A stretch of 64,000 nt of DNA from Comamonas phosphati (GCF_014637085.1 NZ_BMEU01000016.1:1-64000); one strand, 5' to 3'; positions 1 to 8,602 are shown, counted from the first letter of the stretch. The notes: a model not told the origin generated them from the sequence alone. Made by a program: numbers and translations.

Positions 1-19
1 TCCTTGTGATGGCGGGGGC

Positions 20-316
20 TCAGTCCTGGGCGAGGCAGTTTTTGACGGTCCAGCCGTAGAGCCATTCCATGGCGTCGTAGAAGCGCTGGGGCGGGCGGTT
101 CTTCCACAATTCGTTGCGGACCAGGCGCTCGTCGAGCGCATCGTGCATGACCATCTCATGGGTACAGACGGCGCGCCCGCATGCCAGCGCGCCAATGCCG
201 CCGCCGGCGATCAGCGCAGGAAGAGTCGAGGAACCGGGGCTGGCGATCACACGGGGCACTTTCTCGGGGCGCTTTCGTAGCCGTTGGCGGCAGGTGTCCG
301 GCGCGGCCTGTCTCAA
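20..316 (-). pseudogene. Collapsed remnant of an FAD-dependent 3-hydroxybenzoate 6-hydroxylase-like monooxygenase
   Basis: A 98-codon reading frame joins two ends of a flavoprotein hydroxylase. The N-terminal half has the dinucleotide-binding start PALIAGGGIGALA, the beta-alpha-beta FAD signature of this family. It is followed directly by a C-terminal tail, LVRNELWKNRPPQRFYDAME then WLYGW and NCLA, which resembles the end of 3-hydroxybenzoate 6-hydroxylases. The family is normally about 400 residues, so roughly 300 or more central residues (the GD motif, substrate and FAD-binding regions) are missing without loss of frame. The product could not bind FAD or hydroxylate, so it is called a pseudogene. 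It is divergent from the MarR gene at 522, which probably once controlled it. Family identity is recalled, not searched. Confidence 0.6.
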
Positions 317-521
317 TCCGCTTTGTCCGAAAATAGATAAGAAGTATGCTGATTATTAGTGTAATCTCGGTTTGTTTTGGGTGTTCATTGGGTAAACCCT
401 AGATGACGGGTTTTCTCTGGAAGAGCGTCCGAACGTGAGAACATCGCTGGGCCGCATACATCGCCGCGGCTGGCCGCACCATGCTGCCGCAAGGGCGACT
501 CAGGGCATTTCTCAGGAAAAC

Positions 522-1067
522 ATGCAATACCAACCCGCAGAACTGGAAAACTATCCCGGCTATCACATCCGACGCCTGCAGCAGATTGCCGTGGCCGTGT
601 TCATGGAGGAGGTGGAAGCCTTTGGCGTCACTCCCGTGCAGTACGCCTCTTTATCGGCCGTGCTGCGCCAGCCCGGCATAGACCAGCGCACGCTGGCCCG
701 CTCCATAGGCTTCGATACTTCGACCATCGGCAGCGTGATCGACCGGCTGGAAGCGCGCGGCCTGATGGTCCGCAATGCCAGCCCCGCGGACCGCCGCGTG
801 CGCCTGCTCACGCTGACCGACGAAGGCCGCCAGCTGCTGCGAGAGGCCGAGCCAGCGGTGCTGCGCGCCCAGCGCCGTATGCTGGACCCGCTGCCCGACG
901 ACAAGCGGGCCCTGTTCATGGAAATGATTTCGCTGCTGATCCACGAGAATGATGAATTCGCCCGTGCGCCCAGCGCCGTCGCCGAACGCAGCGCGGAGCG
1001 CAAGCGCACGGCGGCCGTGAAGGCCGTCCAGGCATTGGCCGGCAAGAGCAAGGCTGCCGCCGAATAG
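522..1067 (+). CDS. MarR-family transcriptional regulator
   Basis: A 181-residue winged-helix regulator of the MarR family, which usually acts as a homodimeric repressor released by phenolic or other small ligands. The HTH lies at about residues 45-90 (IDQRTLARSIGFDTSTIGS) and is followed by the wing with the conserved ASPADRRVRLLTLT segment, which contains the DxR motif. An Ala/Lys-rich C-terminal tail of about 30 residues is unusual. The ATG at 522 is preferred over upstream in-frame ATG 435 because CAGGAAAA lies just before it and family similarity begins there. It is divergent from the hydroxylase remnant at 20-316, an arrangement like mobR/mobA-type hydroxybenzoate loci, so its original ligand may have been a hydroxybenzoate (inference). 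Confidence 0.9.
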   Translation: MQYQPAELENYPGYHIRRLQQIAVAVFMEEVEAFGVTPVQYASLSAVLRQPGIDQRTLARSIGFDTSTIGSVIDRLEARGLMVRNASPADRRVRLLTLTDEGRQLLREAEPAVLRAQRRMLDPLPDDKRALFMEMISLLIHENDEFARAPSAVAERSAERKRTAAVKAVQALAGKSKAAAE

Positions 1068-1089
1068 GCGCCTGCATCTGGAAATGTGA

Positions 1090-1992
1090 ATGGCAATGGA
1101 CTGGGACCATCTGCGGTTCTTCGGCGAGCTGGCGCGCCACGGCAGCATGGCCGCCGTGGCCCGGCGCCTGGGCGTGGAGCACACCACGGTGTCGCGCCGC
1201 GTCCAGGCGCTGGAAAAGCAGCTGGGCGCGGTGCTGTTCGAACGCGATGGCGGCCAATGGCGCCTGACCGAAGCCGGGCGCCAGCTGCTGATCGTTGCCG
1301 ACGCCATGCAAAGCGCTGTGGACGGACTGGAGCGCAGCCCGCTGGCCCAGACGGCTGCCAGCGACGGCCCCGCCGGCCTGGTGCGCGTGGGCGCCACCGA
1401 AGGCTTCGGCACGCAGTTGCTGGCGCCGGAGCTGGCGCGGCTGACGCGGCGCTATCCGCTGCTCAGCATCGACCTGCTGGCCCTGCCGCGCCTGCTGCAT
1501 CTGTCGCGGCGCGAGGCCGATATCGTGATTTCGCTGGAGCGGCCCAAGCGCGGCACCGTGGTCGTGACCAAGCTGGCCGACTACCGCCTCTATCTCTACG
1601 GCCAGCGCGAATATCTGGCGCGGCACCCGCTGGTGGCGCGCACCGAAGACCTGCGCCACCACAGCTTCGTCCATTACGTGGACGACCTGCTGTTCACGCG
1701 CGAGCTGCAACTGCTTGACACCCTGTACCGGCCCGAGCGCTTTGCCCTGCGCAGCACCAGCATCACGGCCCAGTACGAGGCCGTGCGGGCCGGTGCGGGC
1801 CTGGCGGTGCTGCCGGCCTTTCTGGCCGACCGGGACCCGGTGCTCAGCCGCGTCCTGCCCGATCAGGCCTGCTTTACCCGCACCTTCTGGATGAGCATGC
1901 CCATGGAGTCGCGCCAGATTCCGCGCATCGCGGCGACCTGGGCATTTCTGCGCGATGCCGTGCATGGCATGCGCGCCCAGCTGTGTCCCTAG
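1090..1992 (+). CDS. LysR-family transcriptional regulator
   Basis: A 300-residue LysR-type regulator. The N-terminal HTH (about residues 5-62) shows the family pattern: FGELARHGSMAAVARRLGVE, then TVSRRVQALEKQLGAVLF and LTEAGRQL. The rest is the substrate-binding-like effector domain, with an RVGATEGFGTQLLAPELA segment at its start. It starts 22 bp behind the MarR gene on the same strand and may be co-transcribed. A second in-frame ATG two codons later (1096) is an alternative start. It converges on the efflux gene ending at 2085. Its effector and targets cannot be told from the sequence. LysR genes normally regulate a divergent neighbour, but here none is divergent, so the target may be remote. 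Confidence 0.9.
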   Translation: MAMDWDHLRFFGELARHGSMAAVARRLGVEHTTVSRRVQALEKQLGAVLFERDGGQWRLTEAGRQLLIVADAMQSAVDGLERSPLAQTAASDGPAGLVRVGATEGFGTQLLAPELARLTRRYPLLSIDLLALPRLLHLSRREADIVISLERPKRGTVVVTKLADYRLYLYGQREYLARHPLVARTEDLRHHSFVHYVDDLLFTRELQLLDTLYRPERFALRSTSITAQYEAVRAGAGLAVLPAFLADRDPVLSRVLPDQACFTRTFWMSMPMESRQIPRIAATWAFLRDAVHGMRAQLCP

Positions 1993-2084
1993 ATTGATGG
2001 CGCCTGTCTACAGGCGTTTGAGGTTCGCTCCTGCGCAGGCCCGCCACCAGTCGGGGCGGAAGCCCCCGGCGCAAAACCTGTCGC

Positions 2085-3653
2085 TCAATGCGCCCCGGCC
2101 GCTTCGGCGCCGCCGCCGGCATGGGGGGCAGGGCGCTTGGTGAGCCAGATCAGGGTTATCAGCAGCAGGAACAGCGCGGACGAGGCCAGGAAGATGTCGT
2201 CGGCGGCGCGCGTATAGGCCTGCTGGTCGATCAGCCGGTTGATCTGGGCATAGGCCTGCTCCGCCGACAGGCCTCGGGCCTGCAGCTGCTGCACGGTCAG
2301 CGCGAACGTGCCCTGGCCCTGGACCATCAGCTCGGTCAGGTGGGCGTGGTGCAGGGCCGCGCGGTTGTCCCACAGCGTGGTGGCGATGGAGGTGCCCATG
2401 GCGCCCGCCGTGATACGCACGAAGTTGGACAGGCCCGCGGCCGCCGGAATGCGGTCGGGCGTGAGGCCGGACAGGGTGATCGTGGTCAGCGGTATGAAGA
2501 AGAAGGCCATGGCCGCGCCCTGGATCAGCGTGGGAACCAGGATGTGCATGAAGTCCGTCTCGACCGTGAACTGCGAGCGCATCCACAGCACCAGCGCGAA
2601 CACGATGAAGGCGCCGGTGGCCATCTTGCGCGGGTCCCAGCTGCCGACCTTGCGACCCACCAGGGGCGTGAGCACGATGGCGAAAATGCCCACGGGCGCT
2701 AGCGCCATGCCGGCCGTGGTGGAGGTATAGCCCAGCCACTGCTGCAGCCACAGCGGCAGCAGCACCACGTTGCCGAAGAACAGGCCGTAGGCGATGGACA
2801 GGGCCACCGTGCCGGCCGCGAAGTTGCGCCGCATGAACAGGCGCAGCTCCACCACGGGGTGGGCATCGGTCAGCTCCCAGACCACGAAGACGATGAAGCT
2901 CACCACAGCCAGCACGGCCAGGATGACGATCTCGCCGGAGGCGAACCAGTCCAGCTCCTTGCCCTTGTCCAGCATCAGCTGCAGCGCGCCCACCCACAGC
3001 ACCAGGAGGGTCAGGCCCAGGGAGTCTATGGGCAGCTTGCGCGTGGGCGTTTCGCGGCTGCGGTAGATGCTCCAGGTCATCAGCGCCGAGAGCAGGCCCA
3101 CGGGTACGTTGATATAGAAGATCCACGGCCAGGAGATGTTGTCGGTGATCCAGCCGCCCAGCAGCGGCCCCACGACCGGCGCGACCAGCGTGGTCATGCC
3201 CCATAGCGACAGGGCCACGCCGGCCCTGGCGGGCGGGTAGCTGGACAGCAGCAGCGTCTGCGACAAGGGAATCATGGGCCCGGCGACCAGGCCCTGCAGC
3301 ACGCGGAACAGCACCAGCAGCTCCAGCGAGGAGGCGAAGCCGCACAGCCACGAGGTCAGCACGAACAGCAGCACGCTCATGGTGAACAGGCGCACGGCAC
3401 CGAAGCGCTGCGTGAGCCAGCCCGTGAGCGGCACGGAGATGGCATTGGCCACGCCGAAGCTGGTGATGACCCAGGTGCCCTGGCTGGGGCTCACGCCCAC
3501 GTCGCCCGAGATGGCTGGAATGGCCACGTTGGCGATCGATGAGTCCAGCACGTTCATGAAGGTGGCCAGCGACAGGGCCAGCGTGCCCAGGGCCAGTTGG
3601 CCGCCCTTGAGGGGGGGCGGGCTGGGCGGCATGGCAGAGGTGGGAGAGGTCAT
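2085..3653 (-). CDS. emrB: EmrB/QacA (DHA2) family multidrug efflux MFS transporter
   Basis: A 522-residue inner-membrane proton-driven drug exporter with about 14 predicted hydrophobic segments, the DHA2 arrangement. Segment 1 carries NVLDSSIANVAIPAI, the typical LDxTIVNVALP-like motif of this group, followed by GTWVITSFGVANAISVPLTG and WLTQRFGAVRLF, the motif A region in the first cytoplasmic loop. The RVLQGLVAGPMIPLSQ stretch is motif B. It is the last gene of a minus-strand operon (marR, outer membrane factor, emrA, emrB), 14 bp after emrA, so a tripartite pump with those two proteins is expected. The substrate is not evident. The C-terminus is short and rich in Ala and Gly. Confidence 0.93.
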   Translation of the reverse strand: MTSPTSAMPPSPPPLKGGQLALGTLALSLATFMNVLDSSIANVAIPAISGDVGVSPSQGTWVITSFGVANAISVPLTGWLTQRFGAVRLFTMSVLLFVLTSWLCGFASSLELLVLFRVLQGLVAGPMIPLSQTLLLSSYPPARAGVALSLWGMTTLVAPVVGPLLGGWITDNISWPWIFYINVPVGLLSALMTWSIYRSRETPTRKLPIDSLGLTLLVLWVGALQLMLDKGKELDWFASGEIVILAVLAVVSFIVFVVWELTDAHPVVELRLFMRRNFAAGTVALSIAYGLFFGNVVLLPLWLQQWLGYTSTTAGMALAPVGIFAIVLTPLVGRKVGSWDPRKMATGAFIVFALVLWMRSQFTVETDFMHILVPTLIQGAAMAFFFIPLTTITLSGLTPDRIPAAAGLSNFVRITAGAMGTSIATTLWDNRAALHHAHLTELMVQGQGTFALTVQQLQARGLSAEQAYAQINRLIDQQAYTRAADDIFLASSALFLLLITLIWLTKRPAPHAGGGAEAAGAH

Positions 3654-3667
3654 GGCGAGTCCGCGGC

Positions 3668-4963
3668 TTACTTGGCCGTCCGACCGGAGGATGCGGCCGC
3701 GGCAGGGGCTGCGTCCAGCGAGGTCAGGGCCGGCACGGTCTCGCCGCCGATGATGCGCTGGATGCGCTCCTCGGCCTGGCTCAGCGCGCCGTCATACACC
3801 GTGGTCTGCGCCACGGGCTCGGTGCGCGGCGCGTTGGCCAGGGCGCCGCCATCCTGGTCGCGGATGTCCACCCTGACGTCCATGGACAGGCCTACGCGCA
3901 GCGGATGCTGGGCCAGGGCTTCGGGCGAGAGGCTGATGCGCACGGGCACGCGCTGCACCACCTTGATCCAGTTGCCCGTGGCGTTCTGCGCGGGCAGCAG
4001 CGAGAACGCGGCGCCAGTGCCGGCGCCCAGGCCCACGACCTTGCCTTCATAGCTGGCCTTGCTGCCATAGACGTCGGCCGTCAGCTCGGCCTTCTGGCCG
4101 ATGCGCAGATTGGCCAGCTGGCTTTCCTTGAAGTTGGCGTCGACCCACAGGTCGTGCAGGTCCACCACGGTCATCATCGGCGAGCCGGCGGCCACGCGCT
4201 GGCCCAGTTGCACGCCGCGCTTGGCCACATAGCCGTCCACGGGCGAAACCAGGCGCGTGCGCTGCAGCGCCAGATAGGCTTCGCGCACCTTGGCGGCGGC
4301 GGCCATCACGGCCGGGAAGTCCTGGGCCGTCGTGCCCTTGGTCTGGGCTTCGGCGGCGGCCAGCTGGGCCTTGGCGGCGCGCACGGCGGCCTCGGCCGCC
4401 ACCACGGCATTGCTGGAGGCCGTGGCCACGGCCTTGGCGTGGTCGAACTCTTCCTTGCCCACGGCACCCGTGACGGTCAACGGACGGCGGCGCTCCACGT
4501 CATCCCTGGCGCGCGCGGCTTCGGCTTGCAGGCGCAGCAGGTCGGCTTCGCGCTGCGCCACCTGGGCGGCCAGCGGCGCGTTGTTGGCATACAGGGTGCG
4601 GGTCTGGCGCGCGGTCTGGGCCAGCTGCGATTCGGCCTGGGTCAGCGACACCAGATAATCGGCAGGGTCCAGCTGCACCAGCACCTGGCCGGCCTTGACG
4701 TAATCGGTGTCGTCGGCGCCGATGCGGGTCACCGTGCCGCCCACCTGCGGCGTGATCTGCACCACATTGCCGGCGACGTAGGCGTTGTCCGTGTTCTGGT
4801 AGTTACGGGCCACCATCCAGTGCCAGCCGCCCCAGGCGATGGCGGCCACGGCCACGGCTGCGGCGACGATGGTCAGGCCTTTGCGGCGGCCGTTGGGGTT
4901 GGCTGTGGGAGAGGATGCGGCGGGTGCGGCAGGGGCGTTCTGAGGCTTGGTGTTGTCGTTCAT
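3668..4963 (-). CDS. emrA: HlyD/EmrA-type periplasmic adaptor of an MFS efflux pump
   Basis: A 431-residue membrane fusion protein that links EmrB in the inner membrane with the outer membrane factor. One N-terminal membrane anchor (GLTIVAAAVAVAAIAWGGWH, about residues 29-50) is followed by the biotinyl-lipoyl-like segment NTDNAYVAGNVVQITPQVGG, the hallmark of EmrA. A long Ala-rich coiled-coil hairpin comes next (about residues 100-220), then the second lipoyl half (LVSPVDGYVAKRGVQLGQRV) and the beta-barrel domain. The ATG at 4963 is used. A GTG four codons upstream (4975) is equally possible, and neither has a strong ribosome binding site. The C-terminal extension of about 60 residues after the barrel is Ala-rich and of unknown role. 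Confidence 0.93.
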   Translation of the reverse strand: MNDNTKPQNAPAAPAASSPTANPNGRRKGLTIVAAAVAVAAIAWGGWHWMVARNYQNTDNAYVAGNVVQITPQVGGTVTRIGADDTDYVKAGQVLVQLDPADYLVSLTQAESQLAQTARQTRTLYANNAPLAAQVAQREADLLRLQAEAARARDDVERRRPLTVTGAVGKEEFDHAKAVATASSNAVVAAEAAVRAAKAQLAAAEAQTKGTTAQDFPAVMAAAAKVREAYLALQRTRLVSPVDGYVAKRGVQLGQRVAAGSPMMTVVDLHDLWVDANFKESQLANLRIGQKAELTADVYGSKASYEGKVVGLGAGTGAAFSLLPAQNATGNWIKVVQRVPVRISLSPEALAQHPLRVGLSMDVRVDIRDQDGGALANAPRTEPVAQTTVYDGALSQAEERIQRIIGGETVPALTSLDAAPAAAASSGRTAK

Positions 4964-5023
4964 GATTTTCGGCACTCTGTTTTCTTCAATCGGGTGTTCA
5001 CGCGTGGCAGGGACGCGACAGGG

Positions 5024-6499
5024 TTACTGGTCGCGGGCCTGCACGGCCGCCGTGTCGTCTTGCCAGCCACCGCCCAGGGCGGCCATTAGCGCTACGCGCG
5101 TATCGAGCTGGCGGGCCTGCAGGTCCACGGCGAGGCGGCGCTGGTTGATCAGCTGGCTTTCGCTGTTGAGCACGGTGATCTGCGAGCCCAGGCCGGCCTG
5201 GTAGCGCTGCACGGCGAAGTCGTAGCTGCGTTCGGCCTTCGACAGCGAATCGGCCTGCAGCTTTTGCTGGCGCTCCAGCGATTGCACCGAGGCAATCGCG
5301 TCGCCGGTCTGCTTGACCGCATCGAGCACGGCGCCGTTGTATTGGGCGATGGCCGTGTCCAGGTCGGCCTGCTTGCCGCGCAGCTGGGCACGCAGGCGCT
5401 TGCCTTCGAAGATGGGCAGGCGCAGAGCGGGCGTGACGCCGAGCTGGCGCGAGCTGCCCTGGAACAGGTTGTCGAAGCCCAGCGCCGAGAGGCCGACAAA
5501 GGCCGTGAGATTGATGTCGGGGTAGAAGTCGGCCTTGGCGCTGTCTATGCCGCGGCTCGCGGCCTCCACGCGCCAGCGGGCAGCCACCACGTCGGGGCGG
5601 CGGCCCAGCAGGTTGGCGCCCAGGGTGCCGGGCACGGCCTGGACGGACAAAGCCGCCAGCCGCGGCGTCAGCGCCTGCTGGACGTCGGGTGCCTGGGCGC
5701 AGAGCACGGCAATGGTGCGGCGCGCCAGCGTGATCTGCTCGTCCAGCATTTCGATCTGCGTGCCGGCATCGGGCAGGCCGGCCTGGGCCTGGGTCAGTTC
5801 GACCTGGCTGTCCAGGCCCGCCTGGGTGCGCTGCTGGCTCAGGCTCAGCAGGGCCTGGCGCTGGGCCAGCGTGCGCCCGGCCACTTCGCGCTGGGCGACC
5901 AGCCGGGCCAGGGCGATATAGCTGCGCGCCACCTGGGCCGCCAGCTGGTTGGCAGCTGCGGCGCTGTCGGCCTTGGCGGCCCGGGCCTGGCCCAGGGCGG
6001 CTTCGAGCTCGGCCGAGTGCTTGCCGAAGATGTCGGGCGACCAGGACAGGCCGGCCTGCAGATTGCTGCTGTTGTAGACATGGCCGGCAATGGGCGGCGG
6101 CACCAGGCCGTTGGCGCTGTAGCGCTGGCGCGTGGCGTCCAGGCTCAGCGTGCCGTGGATGTCGGTGGCCGTGCTGCTGGCCGTGGCCAGCGCGGCGGCC
6201 TTTTCAAAGCGCGCATTGCTGGCCGCGAGGCTGGGGTTGCCCTGCAGGGCCCGGGCGATCAGCTGGTCGAGCCGCGGATCGCCCAGGCCTTTCCACCACT
6301 CGGGTGTTGCCAGGGCCAGGAGGTCCGCGGCGCGGGTGTCGCCGCCTGCGGCCGCCAGGCCCAGATCGCCGGCGCCGAGCCGGGCCTGCGGCGCATGGGC
6401 CGGGCCCTGCGAAGCGCAGCCGGCCAATGTCATCGCGGTGGCCAGCGCGGCGCAAAGCGCGGCCGCGGCAGTGATGGAGGAACGGTGGGAAATGGGCAT
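5024..6499 (-). CDS. NodT-family efflux outer membrane lipoprotein
   Basis: A 491-residue TolC-like outer membrane channel of the RND/MFS NodT family. The N-terminus is a lipoprotein signal: MPISHRSSITAAAALCAALA then MTLAGCASQ, with the lipobox LAGC giving lipidated Cys28. The mature part contains two repeated outer membrane efflux (OEP) halves; WWKGLGDPRLDQLIARALQG marks the start of the first, and GRRPDVVAARWRVEAA near the middle is the family's RPDV signature. It lies between marR and emrA on the same strand with a 60-bp gap to emrA, so it should supply the exit duct of the Emr pump. The order marR, outer membrane factor, emrA, emrB is common in Burkholderiales. Confidence 0.93.
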   Translation of the reverse strand: MPISHRSSITAAAALCAALATAMTLAGCASQGPAHAPQARLGAGDLGLAAAGGDTRAADLLALATPEWWKGLGDPRLDQLIARALQGNPSLAASNARFEKAAALATASSTATDIHGTLSLDATRQRYSANGLVPPPIAGHVYNSSNLQAGLSWSPDIFGKHSAELEAALGQARAAKADSAAAANQLAAQVARSYIALARLVAQREVAGRTLAQRQALLSLSQQRTQAGLDSQVELTQAQAGLPDAGTQIEMLDEQITLARRTIAVLCAQAPDVQQALTPRLAALSVQAVPGTLGANLLGRRPDVVAARWRVEAASRGIDSAKADFYPDINLTAFVGLSALGFDNLFQGSSRQLGVTPALRLPIFEGKRLRAQLRGKQADLDTAIAQYNGAVLDAVKQTGDAIASVQSLERQQKLQADSLSKAERSYDFAVQRYQAGLGSQITVLNSESQLINQRRLAVDLQARQLDTRVALMAALGGGWQDDTAAVQARDQ

Positions 6500-6598
6500 G
6501 TCAGGTGCCTGATGTCTGGTTATATGAAGGTTTTTGGACGGAAAGGCGTGGCAGTGAAGGCGGCCCGAGGCGGTGCGGAGCCGGCCGGATCGAGCGGA

Positions 6599-7135
6599 TC
6601 AGGTCCCGGGCGGCGCGTCATCCGCAGCTGGCGCGGCCGGTGCGTCGCGCAAAGCATCGCCATTGACCAGCATGCGCTGCAGCATGGAAAGCATGAGCCC
6701 GCACTCCTGGTGGCTGAAGCCGGCCAGGTGGACGTTGAGGACCTTGGCCAGGACCTTGGGCACTTCCACCGCCACGCGGCGGCCTTCCTCGGTCAGCACC
6801 AGGTGCACCACGCGGCGGTCGGTGGTGGAGCGTTCGCGGCGCAGCAGGCCCTTGGCTTCGATGCGGTCCAGCGCGCGCGTGACCGAGGCCGGGTCCATGC
6901 CCAGATCCTTGGCCAGCGTGGCGTTGGTCGTGTTCTCCTGGCATACCAGCAGCTTGTACAGCGGCAGCCATTGCACATAGGTCAGTCCCTGGCCGGCCAG
7001 CTGTGCATCGGCTGCCTGCAGGATGGAACTGAGAACCCGGCGCATGAGAAAGCCCACGCTCTGGTCTGGAGAGTAGCCTCCCGCCTGATAGAAGTACGTG
7101 GATTCGTCCTCGTAATCGATGATGCTGCTGTTCAT
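6599..7135 (-). CDS. MarR-family regulator of the efflux operon
   Basis: A 178-residue MarR/EmrR-type winged-helix repressor, first gene of the minus-strand efflux operon. The HTH and wing are at about residues 70-120: TTNATLAKDLGMDPASVTRA, LDRIEAKGLLRRERSTTDRR and VVHLVLTEEG, with the DRR of the wing. Length and N-terminal part (YFYQAGGYSPDQSVGFLMRR) match the EmrR-like group that answers to uncouplers, salicylates and phenolics. A 99-bp gap separates it from the outer membrane lipoprotein gene. The upstream region is AT-rich and holds two TTG-CAA palindromes (7158-7169 and 7188-7195), consistent with autorepression of the whole operon (inference). Confidence 0.92.
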   Translation of the reverse strand: MNSSIIDYEDESTYFYQAGGYSPDQSVGFLMRRVLSSILQAADAQLAGQGLTYVQWLPLYKLLVCQENTTNATLAKDLGMDPASVTRALDRIEAKGLLRRERSTTDRRVVHLVLTEEGRRVAVEVPKVLAKVLNVHLAGFSHQECGLMLSMLQRMLVNGDALRDAPAAPAADDAPPGT

Positions 7136-7157
7136 GAGGTTTTTGTTATGGCAATAA

Positions 7158-7195
7158 TTGTTTAATCAATGATTGCGGTGCCAATTATTGATCAA
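7158..7195 (-). promoter_or_regulatory. Candidate MarR operator and promoter region of the efflux operon
   Basis: The AT-rich stretch before the marR start holds TTGTTTAATCAA (7158-7169, near-palindromic) and TTGATCAA (7188-7195, perfect 8-bp palindrome with AT-rich flanks). MarR-family sites are commonly TTG-n-CAA palindromes, and their position just upstream of marR fits autorepression. No clear -35/-10 pair could be assigned. This is a pattern-based call only. Confidence 0.45.
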
Positions 7196-7320
7196 TTATG
7201 GATTCTTGGCGGCAGGACTCCTTAAAAAAATTGCTCCGTGCTGGGTTCCTCCCAAAGGGCAATCGCATCTAACCCTCAGTAAAAACCAGGCGGTACCTGG
7301 ACACCCTTGGGCGCTCATCT

Positions 7321-7933
7321 CCAGCGACAGAGGCCGGGTCTCGGCCCGGCTGCCGATCCCCTTTCTTGCCACACAGCAAGAAAGGGGCCAAAGAAATGCG
7401 CCCCACTGTCTGCGGCCCTTCGGGCAACCTGCGTCACGACACTTGCGGGGTGCGCCGCCCAACTCGTTGCGTGCCACATGCAAGCATGCGGCACTCCACT
7501 CGGACAAACGGCGGCGAGTCAGTTCACGAAGCAGCTGCACTCTGCGGTGCAGCCGCCACCCCGCAAGCCTCGTGCCGCAGGCGCAGACACAGGGGGTAAG
7601 AAACCGCGCGGTGCCCAGGCCGAGCGTAGCGATGGCCCGAGCGGCTCCCGCTCCCCCTCCCTTGTGTCTGCGCCTGCGGCGCCCGGTTCAGGCTGCGGGC
7701 AACGCTGCCGCAGGACAGCGTTGCTGCGTGATCTGGCTTGCGCCCGTTTGCTTGAGCGTAGCGGCGATGCCGCGCAGCGAGTTGGGGCGCACCGCAGACT
7801 GAATCGGGTGACGCAGGTTTGCCCGTAGCGCAGCGCAGGGACGCAGACAGCAGGGGCGTGTTCTTGGCCCACCTTCTTGCACGGGCAAGAAGGTGGGTCG
7901 CCTGCCGGGGCGAGACCCGGCCTCTGCCGCTGG
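7321..7933. repeat. 613-bp imperfect long inverted repeat, non-coding
   Basis: The region between the efflux regulator and the CopD-like gene reads as one large palindrome centred near 7627. The left end CCAGCGACAGAGGCCGGGTC (7321) is matched, inverted, by the right end at 7914-7933. Inside, the left arm GCCGCAGGCGCAGACACA (7574) pairs with the right arm at 7663-7680, and CTGTCTGCG, AACCTGCGTCAC and CCCAACTCG blocks pair in between. Local hairpins (CTTTCTTGCCACACAGCAAG and CTTCTTGCACGGGCAAGAAG) sit near both ends. Open frames here exist on several strands at once, as expected of a palindrome, and none has a family match. It looks like an intergenic repeat element, but no transposase or clear target duplication is visible. 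Confidence 0.75.
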
Positions 7934-8074
7934 CGGCGTGCATATACCGCATTGATTTGACGTGGAATTCGATGCGATTGCCCTGGTTTCTCCCATGCGA
8001 TGCTCTGAAAAATGAAGCATTCTGTGCTTATAAGTAAAGGGATTCAAGGTGATTCGGCTTGAAAATCAGGCGGC

Positions 8075-8108
8075 AAAAAGCCCGGCTCCTTTGCAGGAAG
8101 CCGGGCTT
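8075..8108 (-). terminator. Rho-independent terminator of the CopD-like gene
   Basis: AAGCCCGGCT (8079-8088) pairs with AGCCGGGCTT (8099-8108). Read on the minus strand the stem is followed by a T-run (8079-8075). It lies 24 bp beyond the stop of the gene ending at 8132. Confidence 0.85.
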
Positions 8109-8131
8109 GCCGGAAAACGTGGGGCAGAGGG

Positions 8132-8602
8132 CTACAGCGGCATACGCAGAACCACCACGATCACCAGGCCCAGGGCCAGATTGAAGGCCACCCACTGGCG
8201 AATGCCGCCCAGCGCCTTGCCGCCGGCCGGCCAGTCCTTGGCCCGTACGGCCTGATCGAGGCGCTTGAACAAGGCGAAGCGGATATGGCTGAAAACGGCC
8301 ATCATGACCGCGCCCAGGATGCCCATGACGATCCACGACGCCGGCATGGAGAATTTGGAGCCGACCTGCGCGGCCATGGCATGGATGCTGCCTATCATGC
8401 CCACGCCGGAGGCCAGGATGACAATGACCAGCACCATCACCATGGCAAAGAAGCGCTTGAGCACGCCGTGCATCAGCGTCACGCGCTCGGCGGGTTGCAG
8501 GTCCTGCACGGCGGGGCGCAGGAAAAAATGGGCGAAGAACATGCCGCCCACCCAGATGATGACGGCAAGCAGATGCAGGAGTTTGAACAGGATGAAAAGC
8601 AT
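8132..8602 (-). CDS. CopD-like four-helix membrane protein
   Basis: A 156-residue integral membrane protein with four hydrophobic segments. It begins MLFILFKLLHLLAVIIWVGG, followed by MFFAHFFLRPAV. The histidine in the first helix plus the IWVGGMFF turn are typical of the CopD/DUF2269-like family of small haem- or copper-associated membrane proteins. An upstream in-frame ATG (8701) would add 33 residues with no hydrophobic or family character, so 8602 is preferred, although no strong ribosome binding site is seen. Conserved His residues on helices 1-3 (for example GSIHAMAAQVGSKFSMPASW, SHIRFALFKRLD) could bind metal or haem (inference). It is a single-gene unit with its own terminator. No copper-resistance gene is nearby, so the family name should not be read as function. 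Confidence 0.75.
   Translation of the reverse strand: MLFILFKLLHLLAVIIWVGGMFFAHFFLRPAVQDLQPAERVTLMHGVLKRFFAMVMVLVIVILASGVGMIGSIHAMAAQVGSKFSMPASWIVMGILGAVMMAVFSHIRFALFKRLDQAVRAKDWPAGGKALGGIRQWVAFNLALGLVIVVVLRMPL

Noticed and set aside
5264-7165. 633-codon plus-strand ORF opposite the efflux outer membrane protein and marR
   Set aside because: Antisense shadow; it spans two well-supported minus-strand genes and their promoter gap.
7173-8047. Several overlapping ORFs of 70-210 codons on both strands
   Set aside because: They lie in the long inverted repeat, mirror each other in composition and lack family features; treated as non-coding.
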